A DNA stretch of 64,000 bases from Paulinella micropora (taxonomy: Eukaryota > Cercozoa > Imbricatea > Euglyphida), in the NCBI GenBank assembly GCA_009731375.1, contig BJOX01000085.1:403917-467916 (forward strand), written 5' to 3'. The notes under the pieces were generated by a model. That model saw only the letters and a list, made by a program, of their open reading frames with translations. It had not been told where the DNA came from and did not search any database. Made by a program: the position numbers and the translations under genes. Below, one piece after another: positions 9,087 through 20,019 of this stretch. Position 1 is the stretch's first letter, and every line of letters begins with the position of its first letter.

Positions 9087-12000
9087 ATGGCCAGCGACAT
9101 TGGCCGTCTACTACTCTCAATGGATTACAAATACGCGAAGCACGGAGCTACCACTGTGGCCCTTATGGGACAAGGTAGAATCGCCGAAGACCTGGACAAT
9201 CCCCGTGGGAATGCCTCTTCGACGGGCTCTGGCCCGATGTCCCAGGATGGGAGGATGAGGGCTCGCGTATATGACGGAATTCCTGAACCACGTGGAGAGG
9301 CTATCTTAGCTGCGCCTCATCCTTCCTCCCCAAACCTGGCACACGGGTCGGCGCTTCAACATAAGGCGAGCGGCGCTATATGGCAGATGGCACCGCCGCC
9401 TCGACGGTACCGGCGGGTAGATCGGTACGACAAGGACGGGCGTAATCTGATTGTCTGGGGGCTCTCAGAACGCGCCAATCTACAGGAGATCGCCTCCAAA
9501 ATGAGCGGTCTTGGTCTGGTGGTCCCGGTAATGGAGTGGCAAGGCCAGCGAATGTCTCGTCACCTGGAGCTGGTCTACGAGGACGATGACAGCAGGCAGA
9601 CGGCGTTGCAGCAACTCAAACATCTCAAATTCTTCGGCAGAGGGGTCAATGTGGCCCTTGGGCGCAGGTTCAGGGACAGGGAACGTGTCCGAAGGCTTAT
9701 TCGCATCCATCTGCGTGGGGAAGCGGCGGTCCGGAAGGAGGAAGCTGCGACGGGATATCGCGTCTTGCCTCTGCATGAAGAATGTGTCGATGATGTGCAG
9801 GTGGTGTCTTCGGAATTGGCTGCCGATGCACCTAAGTGTGTGTCTGAGTGTGCTGATGTGCATGTGGTGCCCCTGCATTCGGCGGCCAGTGCAGTGGGGG
9901 ACCAACCTGCGCAAGCACCTGCAGAGGGGGGCAGCACGAGGGCGGAAGCCAAGCGCGGCCGTCGGGTCCGGAAACGAGCCAAGAAGCACCGCTCCAAGCA
10001 GTTCGATACCGGCTTCAAGCTACTCGTCGCGAGTCACAACTGGCAGGGTAAAACGGGATACGACAACGTAGGCACGGCGGAATGGGCATCATTCTACAAG
10101 CACGAGGGCTGGCTAGTCATCGGGGCTCAGGAGCACCGCATGGGCAAGAAGCAACTTTCCAAATGCAGCCTGGATGGATTCCGGATTTTTGGAAAACCTG
10201 CGGAGGTCAGCGAGAAAAATCGCTGCAAGGGTGGGGTTCTATTCGCGGTGGCTAACTTCCTTGGTCCGTATTGCAACCTGGTGTCAGCCCCCGTCGACCA
10301 CCGGCAGCAAGTGTGGCTGCGTATCGCCTCGGGTGTTACCGGCGCTCAGGATATCTATGTGGGCAACGGCTACTTTCCCCAGGAAACGCAGGAAGAAGAG
10401 TCGTCAGAGGCGTATGCGGCCTGGCAGGCAGCTATAGCTTTTTTTGGAGCCAAAGGTCTTGTGGTCACGGTGGCGGATGCCAACGCGAAGCTCGGGCCGG
10501 CATGCAGCCGAAAAGAGGAGGGCATCGTCGGTCAGCACGGGGAGGTCGATGATAAGGGAGCACCGGTACGTTCGGAGAACGGCAAGAGACTCGCGGCTGT
10601 CCTCGTCGCTACGGGCCTGCGAAATCTGAGCGGCTTCTCGTGCCCAGTGGAAGGGTCCTACTGGTGGTCCCGGCGTGAGCAGCGCGGCATGGGCACAGGC
10701 AAGCACCTCCTCGATTACATCTGCGCGTCGCCTGGCTTGGCATCTGGAGCAAAGTTCGGAGTATGCGAAGATGATCTTGATACGGACCACAAGGCAGTAT
10801 GGGCCGAACTGACGTGGAGCGGCCAGCGCCGGCCAAAGCGGGCTGCGAAACCTTACAGGTCCTTTCGTGTTGATAAGCTTATTGGTGCTGGTGTCTCGGG
10901 TAATGATCACGCTGCGAAGCAAGCGCTGGATTATCTACGCGACAAGTTCGATGACGTATTCCAGCATTGCCTACAGAAGCTTGGAGTGCATCAGCTGCCT
11001 GAGCTTGACCTATCGGGTGGTGCCGACAGCCAACGGGTGGTAGATGACGTCACCGAGCGAGTGGCGCAGTCCTTCCGAATGGCGGCGCACCGGGTCCTTG
11101 GCTCCAGATGTATACGACCCCGTTTCACCAACAATTGGTTCGACGGGGAGCTAAAGGAGCTCATTCAGCAGCGCCGGGAGGCCTACGCAGCATACAGGAG
11201 GGATGAATCGAATGCGGAAGCCCGTCTGAATTGGCTACGGCTCCGCAAGCAAATTCGGAAGGCAACTCGGGCCAAGAAGTCCGCCTCCTTCAAGCAAGTG
11301 CAGGAAGAAGCGGTCAAATGTCAACGCGAGCAATCCTCAAAGCGCTTTTGGCTACTCGCGAAGCGGCTTGGCGGGGCACGCAGAACGAAGGTCTCCGCGC
11401 CGGTGCAAAGGGAGGATGGCTCACTGGCGTGTACGCTGCCGGAAAAGGTCGCTCGGTGGGAGGAATTTCGGAAAAATTCGGTGAAGCCACGGGAAAATCC
11501 GGCAAGTGCGGCTGTTGTGGTGGAGTGCTGTGCAGAAGCAGGCTCGCTGGAGTGGGAGGAAGCCGAAGCTAAGCGGCAGTTCCACTGGAACGATCGCTTC
11601 AGAGATGAGGTGGCCCGGGCTATGAAGGAGCACGAAGTAGGTGAAGACACTTGCGAAGAGCTGGACAAGCCGTTCACGCAAGAGGAGGTCCTTGCAAGGC
11701 AACGTGCCCTGAATAACCACAAAGCTTGTGGCGAGGACAAAGTGAAGAACGAGATGCTCAAGTATGGCGGCGCCTACATCAATGGCTACTTAACGCAGTA
11801 CTTCAACTGGATTCGAGAAGCCGAGAGGACTCCAAAAGCTTGGGGCAAGGGAATCATCGTCAATATCCCCAAGGGTGGGGATCCTACGGATCCTGACAAC
11901 TGGAGGGATATCTCGATTATTAGTTGCCTTGGTAAGCTGTATCTGTCCTTATTAGCTACTCGTCTAACGCTCTTCGTGGATGGCCCGGATAAGCTACGTC

Positions 12001-14195
12001 CAGAGCAGGGAGGCTTCCGCCCGGGGCGTCGCACTACGGATCAGGTCTTTACCCTTTGGCAGAGGTTGAAGGGGCGTCAGCAGCAGAAGCGGGAGTCGTA
12101 TGTCCTGTTCGTCGATCTACGCAAGGCTTTCCCGTCTGTTTGGAGAGATGGCCTATTTGAGAGGCTCTGGAAGCTGGGTGTAAGGGGCAAGTTCTGGCGC
12201 ACGCTACGCAGGTGCTACGAGCAGACTTCGTCGCAAGTGCTAGTTGATGGAGCACTCACCCCCGAAGTACTGGAGGGTGTAGGCGTCCAACAGGGGTCCC
12301 CTCTCTCTCCCACACTCTTCAACGTCTTTATGGATGAGCTGTGTGATCGGCTGGCGAGTGCCCTCAAGATCACGGATGTGAAGCGGCTGAACGACATCAA
12401 GGCACTTCTATACGCGGACGACGTGGCCCTCATCGCTCACAGTCGCACCGAGCTCCAGAAGATGGTCAATGTTGTGGCCAAGTTCGCGGAAGATTACCGG
12501 CTGGAAGTCAACTTGAAGCCCGGCAAGACGGAAATCATGCCCATTTACACGTCGAGCAAGGCGAAACGACCAAGTATCAGGGAGCGAGGTGAGCCCGTGG
12601 TGTGGTTTCGCGGCCAGAAGCTTTGTGTCACCAGTCAGTACAAGTACCTGGGAGTGGTTATCACCGACGACCTGAAGTGGAAGGAGCAGGCCCTGCGGGT
12701 TACGCGTGTGACTGAAGTCGCCACCGCAGGTTGGTACTCTTTGTGGTGTGCAGGTGAGATACAAGCTAGGTATCGTCTCATGTGCTGGACTCAACTTGTG
12801 GGAGCCAAACTGAAGTACGCCTTCGATGTCTGGCGTCCCCCCGTATCGCAGCTCACCAAGCTGGAGGCAGCAATGTTGCGCCCCATGAGGATGATTCTCG
12901 GCATCAGCCCTAAGACAAGCAAGTGGATTACACTGTTTCTGGCGCGCTCTTTGAGTGCGGAGCGTTTGCGGCGGGCGGCGCAACTGAAGTTCTATGGACG
13001 GCTGCGTGTTCTACCGGAGAAGCGATTTCCTGTCATCGCATCTCAAGTCAAATCCGACTGGACTGCGGAGGCCGAAGGCGCTATCAGGGACTCAATGGAT
13101 CTACAACAAGGGCTTCAGGAGCTCCTAAATAGCTCAGAGAAGGACCTCGAGGGTTGGTGTTCGACTGTGGACAAGTGGGCCCTTCAGCAGGACGTCAAGA
13201 TGGTGCAGCAACTGATGTGGGACAAGCGAGAGGCAGGCAGCGATCTTACTGATGGCCTGCGAGTCATCCTAAGACAAGTCTTTGGAACTAAGGAGTTCCC
13301 AAGATGGGTAGCCCTTGATGATGCGCATTATAATCTGCTTCGGAGAAGGTTGCTCAGCTGCAACAACCGCCTTCGGTTGTACCGCAGCAAGTTGGTCAGT
13401 GGCATGTCCCCTCGCTGCTTCTGTTGTCATGATGATGTCAATGAGTCCCTTGCGCACTTCTTATGGGATTGCCCCATGCATGAGGGGAGACGTAAGCAGC
13501 TGTTGCTGAGTATGCAGAGGCTCGGTGGCATGGCTGTGGGGGGTGCTGAGGGGGATGGAGGGAGTGAGGAGGGTGGTGAGGTCGTAGGCGGTGAGGTTGT
13601 GGTGGAGGATGTGTTGCTTGGGCGGGAGCGGGAGGGCTCTGTGCGGCAGGGTTGGGATGATATGTCGCCTGTGGATCAATCACGATTGTTTTGTAAGCTT
13701 TTTCAGGGGAAGTCGCGCTTCCGCAGTAACTTTAGGCTTGCTGCGTTGTTAGGGGTTACAGCGTTGCGTCCCCCTCCAAAGTTGGATGTGTTGTTTGGAT
13801 CATATGTGTCTGAGTGTTGGTCTGCTAGGGAGGGTAAAAGGGAGGAGCTTGGGGTGGAGGATGGGGGCGAGGAGGTGATTGACCTCACTGAGGTTCCATC
13901 AGCTTCTGTCCCACCCTCTCCCCCAAGTGACGTTGATGTTGCGCGGCGCGGCCGTCCGCGCAGTGTGGACGTCCTGGCTAGAGAGAGGGGTTCGGGAGCG
14001 CAGCGTAGTGTCTCCGAGTTCTTCTCTTCAGCTAACACCCTCGCATCTAGCTCTTCATGCACTTCACAGCCCCCATCTGCCCCTGCTGTTGCTGTTGCTG
14101 CTATGTCTGTTTGGTGTTCTGACAATGCGTTGGGATCGGCTGACCCCGGTGACCCAATGGAGGCACATGTCCAGGATCTGGATCTGATGCTATAG
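9087..14195 (+). CDS. LINE polyprotein: RRM-like, APE endonuclease, reverse transcriptase, zinc knuckle
   Basis: 1702 codons from ATG 9087; an in-frame TAA at 9069 excludes an upstream start. An RRM-like fold is suggested at about 115-200 (NLIVWGLSE). A basic stretch (KRGRRVRKRAKKHRSK) precedes an AP-endonuclease domain, about 312-575, with SHNWQGK (N318), QEHR, NGYFP, ADANAKLG and TDHKAV (D567, H568). The reverse transcriptase spans about 900-1165: NIPKGGDPTDPDNWRDI, FVDLRKAF (D1010), GVQQGSPLSP and YADD (1109-1112). A CCHC-type knuckle starts at 1444 (CFCC...H....C). The acidic Gly/Glu-rich C-terminal part carries an AT-hook-like ARRGRPRSVDV (1619-1629). The domain order is that of APE-type LINEs. 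The RRM in the same ORF suggests fusion of ORF1 and ORF2 functions. I cannot assign the clade. Confidence 0.95.
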   Translation: MASDIGRLLLSMDYKYAKHGATTVALMGQGRIAEDLDNPRGNASSTGSGPMSQDGRMRARVYDGIPEPRGEAILAAPHPSSPNLAHGSALQHKASGAIWQMAPPPRRYRRVDRYDKDGRNLIVWGLSERANLQEIASKMSGLGLVVPVMEWQGQRMSRHLELVYEDDDSRQTALQQLKHLKFFGRGVNVALGRRFRDRERVRRLIRIHLRGEAAVRKEEAATGYRVLPLHEECVDDVQVVSSELAADAPKCVSECADVHVVPLHSAASAVGDQPAQAPAEGGSTRAEAKRGRRVRKRAKKHRSKQFDTGFKLLVASHNWQGKTGYDNVGTAEWASFYKHEGWLVIGAQEHRMGKKQLSKCSLDGFRIFGKPAEVSEKNRCKGGVLFAVANFLGPYCNLVSAPVDHRQQVWLRIASGVTGAQDIYVGNGYFPQETQEEESSEAYAAWQAAIAFFGAKGLVVTVADANAKLGPACSRKEEGIVGQHGEVDDKGAPVRSENGKRLAAVLVATGLRNLSGFSCPVEGSYWWSRREQRGMGTGKHLLDYICASPGLASGAKFGVCEDDLDTDHKAVWAELTWSGQRRPKRAAKPYRSFRVDKLIGAGVSGNDHAAKQALDYLRDKFDDVFQHCLQKLGVHQLPELDLSGGADSQRVVDDVTERVAQSFRMAAHRVLGSRCIRPRFTNNWFDGELKELIQQRREAYAAYRRDESNAEARLNWLRLRKQIRKATRAKKSASFKQVQEEAVKCQREQSSKRFWLLAKRLGGARRTKVSAPVQREDGSLACTLPEKVARWEEFRKNSVKPRENPASAAVVVECCAEAGSLEWEEAEAKRQFHWNDRFRDEVARAMKEHEVGEDTCEELDKPFTQEEVLARQRALNNHKACGEDKVKNEMLKYGGAYINGYLTQYFNWIREAERTPKAWGKGIIVNIPKGGDPTDPDNWRDISIISCLGKLYLSLLATRLTLFVDGPDKLRPEQGGFRPGRRTTDQVFTLWQRLKGRQQQKRESYVLFVDLRKAFPSVWRDGLFERLWKLGVRGKFWRTLRRCYEQTSSQVLVDGALTPEVLEGVGVQQGSPLSPTLFNVFMDELCDRLASALKITDVKRLNDIKALLYADDVALIAHSRTELQKMVNVVAKFAEDYRLEVNLKPGKTEIMPIYTSSKAKRPSIRERGEPVVWFRGQKLCVTSQYKYLGVVITDDLKWKEQALRVTRVTEVATAGWYSLWCAGEIQARYRLMCWTQLVGAKLKYAFDVWRPPVSQLTKLEAAMLRPMRMILGISPKTSKWITLFLARSLSAERLRRAAQLKFYGRLRVLPEKRFPVIASQVKSDWTAEAEGAIRDSMDLQQGLQELLNSSEKDLEGWCSTVDKWALQQDVKMVQQLMWDKREAGSDLTDGLRVILRQVFGTKEFPRWVALDDAHYNLLRRRLLSCNNRLRLYRSKLVSGMSPRCFCCHDDVNESLAHFLWDCPMHEGRRKQLLLSMQRLGGMAVGGAEGDGGSEEGGEVVGGEVVVEDVLLGREREGSVRQGWDDMSPVDQSRLFCKLFQGKSRFRSNFRLAALLGVTALRPPPKLDVLFGSYVSECWSAREGKREELGVEDGGEEVIDLTEVPSASVPPSPPSDVDVARRGRPRSVDVLARERGSGAQRSVSEFFSSANTLASSSSCTSQPPSAPAVAVAAMSVWCSDNALGSADPGDPMEAHVQDLDLML

Positions 14196-14213
14196 TCTGA
14201 GGAAGCCTATCTA
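14157..14213 (+). repeat. LINE 3'-end module shared with the SINE
   Basis: The last 40 coding bases and the 3' UTR match the SINE tail. LINE atggaggcacatgtccag compares with SINE atggaggcgcatgtgcag, followed by similar text ending aagcc/aagcacc before the tail. In both, the frame reads MEAHVQ. This is the expected sign of a SINE mobilised by its partner LINE. Confidence 0.7.
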
Positions 14214-14870
14214 TATATATATATATATATATATATATAACACACGAAAAGAGCTGCATTCCCTCTTGATGTCATTTGTACCGGGCCCGGCCTTAGCGGT
14301 CACATCGGCCAAGACAAGCCTGCACCCAAGCCCGCGTTTGCGCAGAACCTTTGCCACCGCCTGCTCGTCCGGTAGATCTAGCATTACTGAGCTAAGGTCC
14401 ATGCTTCCTGACCGGCACCCCGTGCCCGGAGCAGGGGCGCCCCTGCTTGGCTCAAAGGTTGCTCCCCCAGCCCAAGCCGACCACCAAGAGCACCCGCGCA
14501 CGGAAAGAGCTTAACGCTAATAACCAATCACCTGCTGCCCCTCATAAATCAACTGCCGCTATTGCCACAGGGCTGGAAAGGCTATGTGTTATTGCGCAGC
14601 CCAGAGCTGCGTCCAGCGCGCGCAGATTACTAACGCTACTAGTCGGTAAGTCAGCGACTCTAGGGGACAGGGCGGGGGTCCAGCGCCCCCAGCTCTTCTA
14701 GCCACACAGAGTACACGCGTTGTCCTGTTGCAGACTGCAACAGGCTTCCACCATGAGCCAATTGCGTCAATCACGACGCGTGCAAACGCAGTTAGCAAGG
14801 CATGGGGGAGGAAAATCCTCAAAAGAAGAGAATGATGTCTCGTTATATTATGCCAGCCCACCCTGTATAT
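14214..14870. other. (TA)n then unique DNA, no gene recognised
   Basis: A short (TA)n run is followed by about 630 GC-rich bases. Small open frames occur on both strands (for example 14266-14514 plus, 14211-14501 minus), without known motifs. Confidence 0.6.
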
Positions 14871-14995
14871 AATTGCAATACTTACCGTTCCGGTCTGTCG
14901 GTTATCCTTAGTCTTGAGATTACGGAGTCACTACTTTCAATAAACGACTGCCTTCGAAATGCTACTTGTCGAGTACCGTGACCTCTACAGTTAAG
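14820..14995 (+). other. Possible LTR or promoter/poly(A) remnant
   Basis: Tgtctcgttatatt... contains a TATA-like ctgtatataa near 14868 and AATAAA at 14939-14944, and ends ctctaca. The spacing resembles an LTR, but no second copy is seen in the window. Confidence 0.25.
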
Positions 14996-15420
14996 TAGAA
15001 ATGAGGAAATTATTATTAGGGATGACATAGTATCTAGCTACGCGATATGTTTGTGATGTGTACCTTCAACCTATCCACGTAGTTGGCTCGACTGCCTGCA
15101 GCAGGTGACGTCGACCCTTGCATTTCTTTGGTGAAGGTCTAATGCATCTCCTTCCAGACTAATTGTGAATGATTAAAGCTCAGTTAACGCAGAGTTCGCT
15201 AACTAATCAAGGCTAGATAACCTGTTAGACTACTATTATTAATATAATAATCTATGATAGCTACAACACTCTATCAGCAGTATTACAGCTTTAATAAGAA
15301 AAGCGCAAAGTTACAGAGCGCGCCACGTAACTTGACTGGCCGGATCATAAGTAAAGGCTCTATCAACACCATTACTCTGGTACGGCCGGCCCTTAACTAT
15401 TAATTAAGATTATTAGTTCT
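14996..15420. other. Unique AT-rich DNA, nothing recognised
   Basis: No coding exon, RNA gene or repeat family could be supported. Confidence 0.6.
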
Positions 15421-15518
15421 AACAGAAGAAGAAGAAGAAGAAGAAGAAGAAGGAGGAGGAGGAGGAGGAGGAGGAGGAGAAGAAGAAGAAGGAGAAGAAA
15501 AAGAAGAAGAAGAAGAAG

Positions 15519-15549
<31 letters not shown>

Positions 15550-15550
15550 G
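15421..15550. repeat. (GAA)n/(GGA)n purine tract
   Basis: About 130 bases of pure A/G with GAA and GGA units, a candidate triplex-forming tract. Confidence 0.9.
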
Positions 15551-16750
15551 GAAATAAGGAAAAATAATAAAAAAGAAACGATGAGAGGTAATGGGGAAAT
15601 GAGGGAAAACGAAGATAAAGAATATCAAAGGGAGATGAAAAAGAGACTTGAAGTTTAAAAAAGAAAATAAAGGAGAATGGAGCAGAAAGAGAAATAGAAA
15701 TGGCAAAGCAGACATTGATAATTAATGAAGTAAGAAAAGAACGTTGAAGCACATGAAGGGAAAAGTGGGGATGGCCAGAGGCCCATAAAGAGAACCATTT
15801 ATTTCAAGTGCACAACAGAAGCAAAGTAGAATCACACCTAAGTTCGCGGGTATACTTTTGCCTTGTAACTTTGAAATGTTTCTTAACACCTAAGTTCTGA
15901 TAACTCTGAACGCACCATTCAAAACCACAGGACAAGGACTTACCAAGAGTGATTGGAATCGTGGTATCTGCAATAGTTGAAAGGTTTTTTGTTGAATGTC
16001 CCAGGAGTAGATTGACAGTGGTCGGTACGCAACAGGACCGCGTCTTGAAAATCTCAATTTTGAAATACCAACAATGTTAACACACGTAAAAAACGCACAA
16101 GTAACTGTTCACTATTAATCGCTTGATCAGCTGAGTGCCGATGCTTAAAATATCAACATGTCTTACAAGTCTGCCTGCCTACCTGCCTCCCCCCCCCCCT
16201 CTCTCTCTCTTACTCTGTGTGTATGTGTGTGTATGTGTTTGCTCGTCCAATCACAACTTGGATTGGGATCGGAGCGCGGGCAACTAACGAGCGCCCTTGA
16301 TACGGGGCAAGAGAAAAATCGCCAACAAGAGATAGCCTATACCTAACAATCACACAGACAACGCGAAAGTTGCTTACGCAAACTCACCACGTGTAGCAGA
16401 ATACAGATACATGCACACACAACTGCATAACACATGACAGATATACATACAAATACACTCATACACATATACACTCTTTAATGTCCCACACAGACACACA
16501 CACTCTTTATGTCATACATAAAACATATCCAGATACACGTACAGTCACACCACATACATGAAAAAATTACACAAACAAGCATAATCTTGCACACAGATGC
16601 TCACATAATTACACACAAACAAAAGACACAGAGAAACAAGCAAGATAAAACTAGCAACAAACATATACATGACACGGAATTACATTACATCACATCACAT
16701 TACATTACGTTACATTACATTACATTACATTGCATACATACATAACAAAG
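15551..16750. other. Unique region, no gene assigned
   Basis: About 1.2 kb, partly with CA-rich degenerate repeat (16380-16700). On the minus strand about 16050-15800 is open in more than one frame and is followed by aataaa near 15800, as a last exon might be. No family was recognised. It lies where the missing 3' end of the transporter gene could be, but no phase-compatible membrane helix was found. Confidence 0.4.
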
Positions 16751-16803
<53 letters not shown>

Positions 16804-17770
16804 AGAAGAGAGAGAGAGAGAGAGAGAGAAAAAAGAGAGAAGAGAGAGAGAGAGAGAGGAAGAGAGAGAGAGAGAGAGNNNNNNNNNNNNNNNNNNNNNN
16901 NNNNNNNNNNNNNNNNNNNNNNNNNNNNNNNNNNNNNNNNNNNNNNNNNNNNNNNNNNNNNNNNNNNNNNNNNNNNNNNNNNNNNNNNNNNNNNNNNNNN
17001 NNNNNNNNNNNNNNNNNNNNNNNNNNNNNNNNNNNNNNNNNNNNNNNNNNNNNNNNNNNNNNNNNNNNNNNNNNNNNNNNNNNNNNNNNNNNNNNNNNNN
17101 NNNNNNNNNNNNNNNNNNNNNNNNNNNNNNNNNNNNNNNNNNNNNNNNNNNNNNNNNNNNNNNNNNNNNNNNNNNNNNNNNNNNNNNNNNNNNNNNNNNN
17201 NNNNNNNNNNNNNNNNNNNNNNNNNNNNNNNNNNNNNNNNNNNNNNNNNNNNNNNNNNNNNNNNNNNNNNNNNNNNNNNNNNNNNNNNNNNNNNNNNNNN
17301 NNNNNNNNNNNNNNNNNNNNNNNNNNNNNNNNNNNNNNNNNNNNNNNNNNNNNNNNNNNNNNNNNNNNNNNNNNNNNNNNNNNNNNNNNNNNNNNNNNNN
17401 NNNNNNNNNNNNNNNNNNNNNNNNNNNNNNNNNNNNNNNNNNNNNNNNNNNNNNNNNNNNNNNNNNNNNNNNNNNNNNNNNNNNNNNNNNNNNNNNNNNN
17501 NNNNNNNNNNNNNNNNNNNNNNNNNNNNNNNNNNNNNNNNNNNNNNNNNNNNNNNNNNNNNNNNNNNNNNNNNNNNNNNNNNNNNNNNNNNNNNNNNNNN
17601 NNNNNNNNNNNNNNNNNNNNNNNNNNNNNNNNNNNNNNNNNNNNNNNNNNNNNNNNNNNNNNNNNNNNNNNNNNNNNNNNNNNNNNNNNNNNNNNNNNNN
17701 NNNNNNNNNNNNNNNNNNNNNNNNNNNNNNNNNNNNNNNNNNNNNNNNNNNNNNNNNNNNNNNNNNNNNN
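16751..17770. repeat. (GA)n array running into an 892-base gap
   Basis: (GA)n with GAA interruptions to 16878, then Ns from 16879 to 17770. Confidence 0.9.
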
Positions 17771-17837
17771 GGGGTAGGAATGAGACAGGTTGGTGTATCG
17801 GTAGGTAGAGAGAAGCTTGCTGTCATGCAAATTACCT

Positions 17838-17972
17838 TTAATAATAATAATAATAACAATGATAATAATAGTAATAGTAATAGTAAAAGTAATAGTAATA
17901 GTAATAGTTATAGTAATAGTAATAGTAATAGTAATAGTAATAGTAGTAGTAGTAGTAGTAGTAGTAGCAATC

Positions 17973-18042
<70 letters not shown>

Positions 18043-18047
18043 CAATG

Positions 18048-18078
<31 letters not shown>

Positions 18079-18085
18079 CAACAAC

Positions 18086-18117
<32 letters not shown>

Positions 18118-18119
18118 TG

Positions 18120-18171
<52 letters not shown>

Positions 18172-18197
18172 TGATGATGATAATGATGATGATGATG

Positions 18198-18237
<40 letters not shown>

Positions 18238-18250
18238 TAATAATAATAGT
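17838..18250. repeat. (AAT)n array with AGT, AAC and GAT variants
   Basis: Continuous trinucleotide array. The Asn-, Ile- and Tyr-rich frames on both strands are translations of it. Confidence 0.95.
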
Positions 18251-18717
18251 GTATAGTGCATTGATCTGTCATGGCTGAGTCCAAGGACCATGCGCCTCCA
18301 TCCCTGGACCCAACAGTCACACAGTGAATGTTGGGGAGGGAAGAGTGACTCCAACCATCCCTGAATAGCTACCCACTCGGCGTGTTGGGTACCTTGCAGG
18401 GAATCAATTGCAAATGATTGATGCTCCCTATGAGAGAGTTCCACAAGACTGGGTATAAGTCGAATGGAGGTACTCAAGGGGAAGGGGGGTAGCAGACATT
18501 TCATGCGGTCTGCCAGCGCATGAGGACGTTTTGCGGTAAGTGTCTGGGAAGCTTCGAAACCCGTCACCACCCCTAGATCTCTGAATGTATATATCCCTTT
18601 GACCCCACGTGGCGTATGTCTTATTAAAAAAAACACAACAACATAGCCTCGGAACCAGTGGGAAGAGGCCCAACCACCTCATGTTCCCGTGGGGTGCCAT
18701 ACTGTGCACCCCTCCAT
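18250..18717 (-). repeat. Retroelement-like repeat sharing the SINE 3' end
   Basis: Read on the minus strand, its last 60 bases match the SINE tail: tggaggcgcatg, then a spacer, tcagccatgacaga, gcactat and (ATT)n. The upstream 400 bases differ from the SINE. It is flanked on both sides by (AAT)n. It may be a second non-autonomous family using the same LINE machinery. Confidence 0.6.
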
Positions 18718-18721
18718 AATG

Positions 18722-18764
<43 letters not shown>

Positions 18765-18820
18765 TAATAATAATAATAATAACAATAACAATAACAATAA
18801 CAATAATAATAATAATAATA
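18718..18820. repeat. (AAT)n/(AAC)n array
   Basis: A trinucleotide run joining two dispersed repeats. Confidence 0.95.
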
Positions 18821-19028
18821 CTATATCTGAGGCGTACTGATGCAGCTAATGGCATATCCTCAACGGACATAAGCCTCCAATACCCTTGTTCGAGGTCCTC
18901 CACCCCCCCGTGTCAGTCTCTCGCCTGATGATCGGGGCGACCGATGGAGCTCCTGAGGGCAAGACTGCACTAAGCCGAGGTTATTCCGCAGTCCCAGCAA
19001 CCTCTTGCAAGACGTCACCGAATGTGCA
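18820..19028 (-). repeat. Dispersed repeat, reverse copy of 920-1130
   Basis: Near-identical reverse complement of the repeat at 857-1130, truncated at its 5' end and followed by (AAT)n at 19029-19056. Confidence 0.85.
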
Positions 19029-19089
19029 ATAATAATAATAATAATAATAATAATAATTAGGGGCTGCGCCAACCCCCCGCTTTTCCTCT

Positions 19090-19502
19090 CATTCTCACAG
19101 GCACAACTTTTACAGCTTTGGAGCAATCTCAGCCATTCATTTTGGCACTACTTTGTCATGACATTCAAATTTCATAATTTCAACTATTTCCCTAAAAAAG
19201 AGCTCGTGACAAGCTTGCGAAAACACAAAGAATCAGCCTCTAAGCCCCTCTGGCACAACTCGTAGAGCCTCGGAGCATTCTCAGCCATTCATTTTGGCAC
19301 TACTTTACCAAAATCCTCGTAAAGCTCTTTTTCAACTGGTTCACTACCTAGCGCGTCCCAAGGTTGTGAAAACCAAACAATCAACCTCTCAAGCCTTCTG
19401 GCACAACTTTTAGAGCCTTGGAGCAATCTCAGCCATTCATTTTGGTGCCAGCAAATGCGCTTCGGATACTTACAATTACAGGGCTTGGGTTCCCGGGGAG
19501 AG

Positions 19503-19548
<46 letters not shown>

Positions 19549-19983
19549 NNNNNNNNNNAACCGGCATAAACCCTTCTGGCACAACTCTTAGAACCTTGGA
19601 GCATTCTCAGTCATTCATTTGGTGCCGGCAAATTCGCTTCGGGTACGTACAATTATAGGGCTGTGGTTCCCGTGGGGAGGGCCCCCGGAACCCCCCTCCA
19701 CAGTCGACGGGGAACGTTCAATTGCTGGAGGTAACCGGCATAAACCCTTCTGGCACAACTCTTAGAGCCTTGGAGCATTCGCAGCCATTCATTTGGTGCC
19801 GGCTATTCTGCGTAGGGTATGTACAATTGCAGGGCTGGGGTTCCCGGGGGGATGGCCCCCGGACCCCCCCTTTCCACAGTCGACAGGATACGTCCAATTG
19901 CAACCGGCATAAACCCTTCTGGCACAACTCTTAGAGCCTTGGAGCATTCTCAGCCATTGATTTTGGTGCCGGCTACTTCGCGT
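19090..19983. repeat. Minisatellite of about 170 bp
   Basis: The word tctggcacaact recurs at 19249, 19397, 19575, 19749 and 19919, with spacings of 148, 178, 174 and 170. It sits in longer similar units (agagccttggagcattctca, gccattcattttggtgcc). A poly-C run and two 10-base gaps (19549-19558, 19984-19993) interrupt it. Confidence 0.85.
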
Positions 19984-20019
19984 NNNNNNNNNNCCCCCCC
20001 CCCCCCAAAAAAAAAAAAC

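Larger units (their letters stand above)
8117..14213 (+). mobile_element. Full-length LINE (APE-type non-LTR retrotransposon) in a microsatellite
   Basis: About 6.1 kb: a 970-base 5' UTR with strong hairpins, one long ORF and a 3' UTR of under 20 bases running into TATC/TA repeat. The left flank is (CTAT)n and the right flank is tatctatatata. The element therefore lies inside one microsatellite, and no clear target-site duplication can be resolved. The ORF is uninterrupted, so the copy is recent or still active. Confidence 0.88.

Noticed and set aside
14211-14501. Minus-strand 96-codon ORF after the LINE
   Set aside because: No recognised motif; it ends in TA-repeat translation and there is no splice context.
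17817-18320. Poly-Asn, poly-Ile and poly-Tyr proteins
   Set aside because: (AAT)n translations on both strands. Only the (CAA/CAG)n tract at 2340-2410 is accepted as coding, because it joins in phase to a kinase exon.
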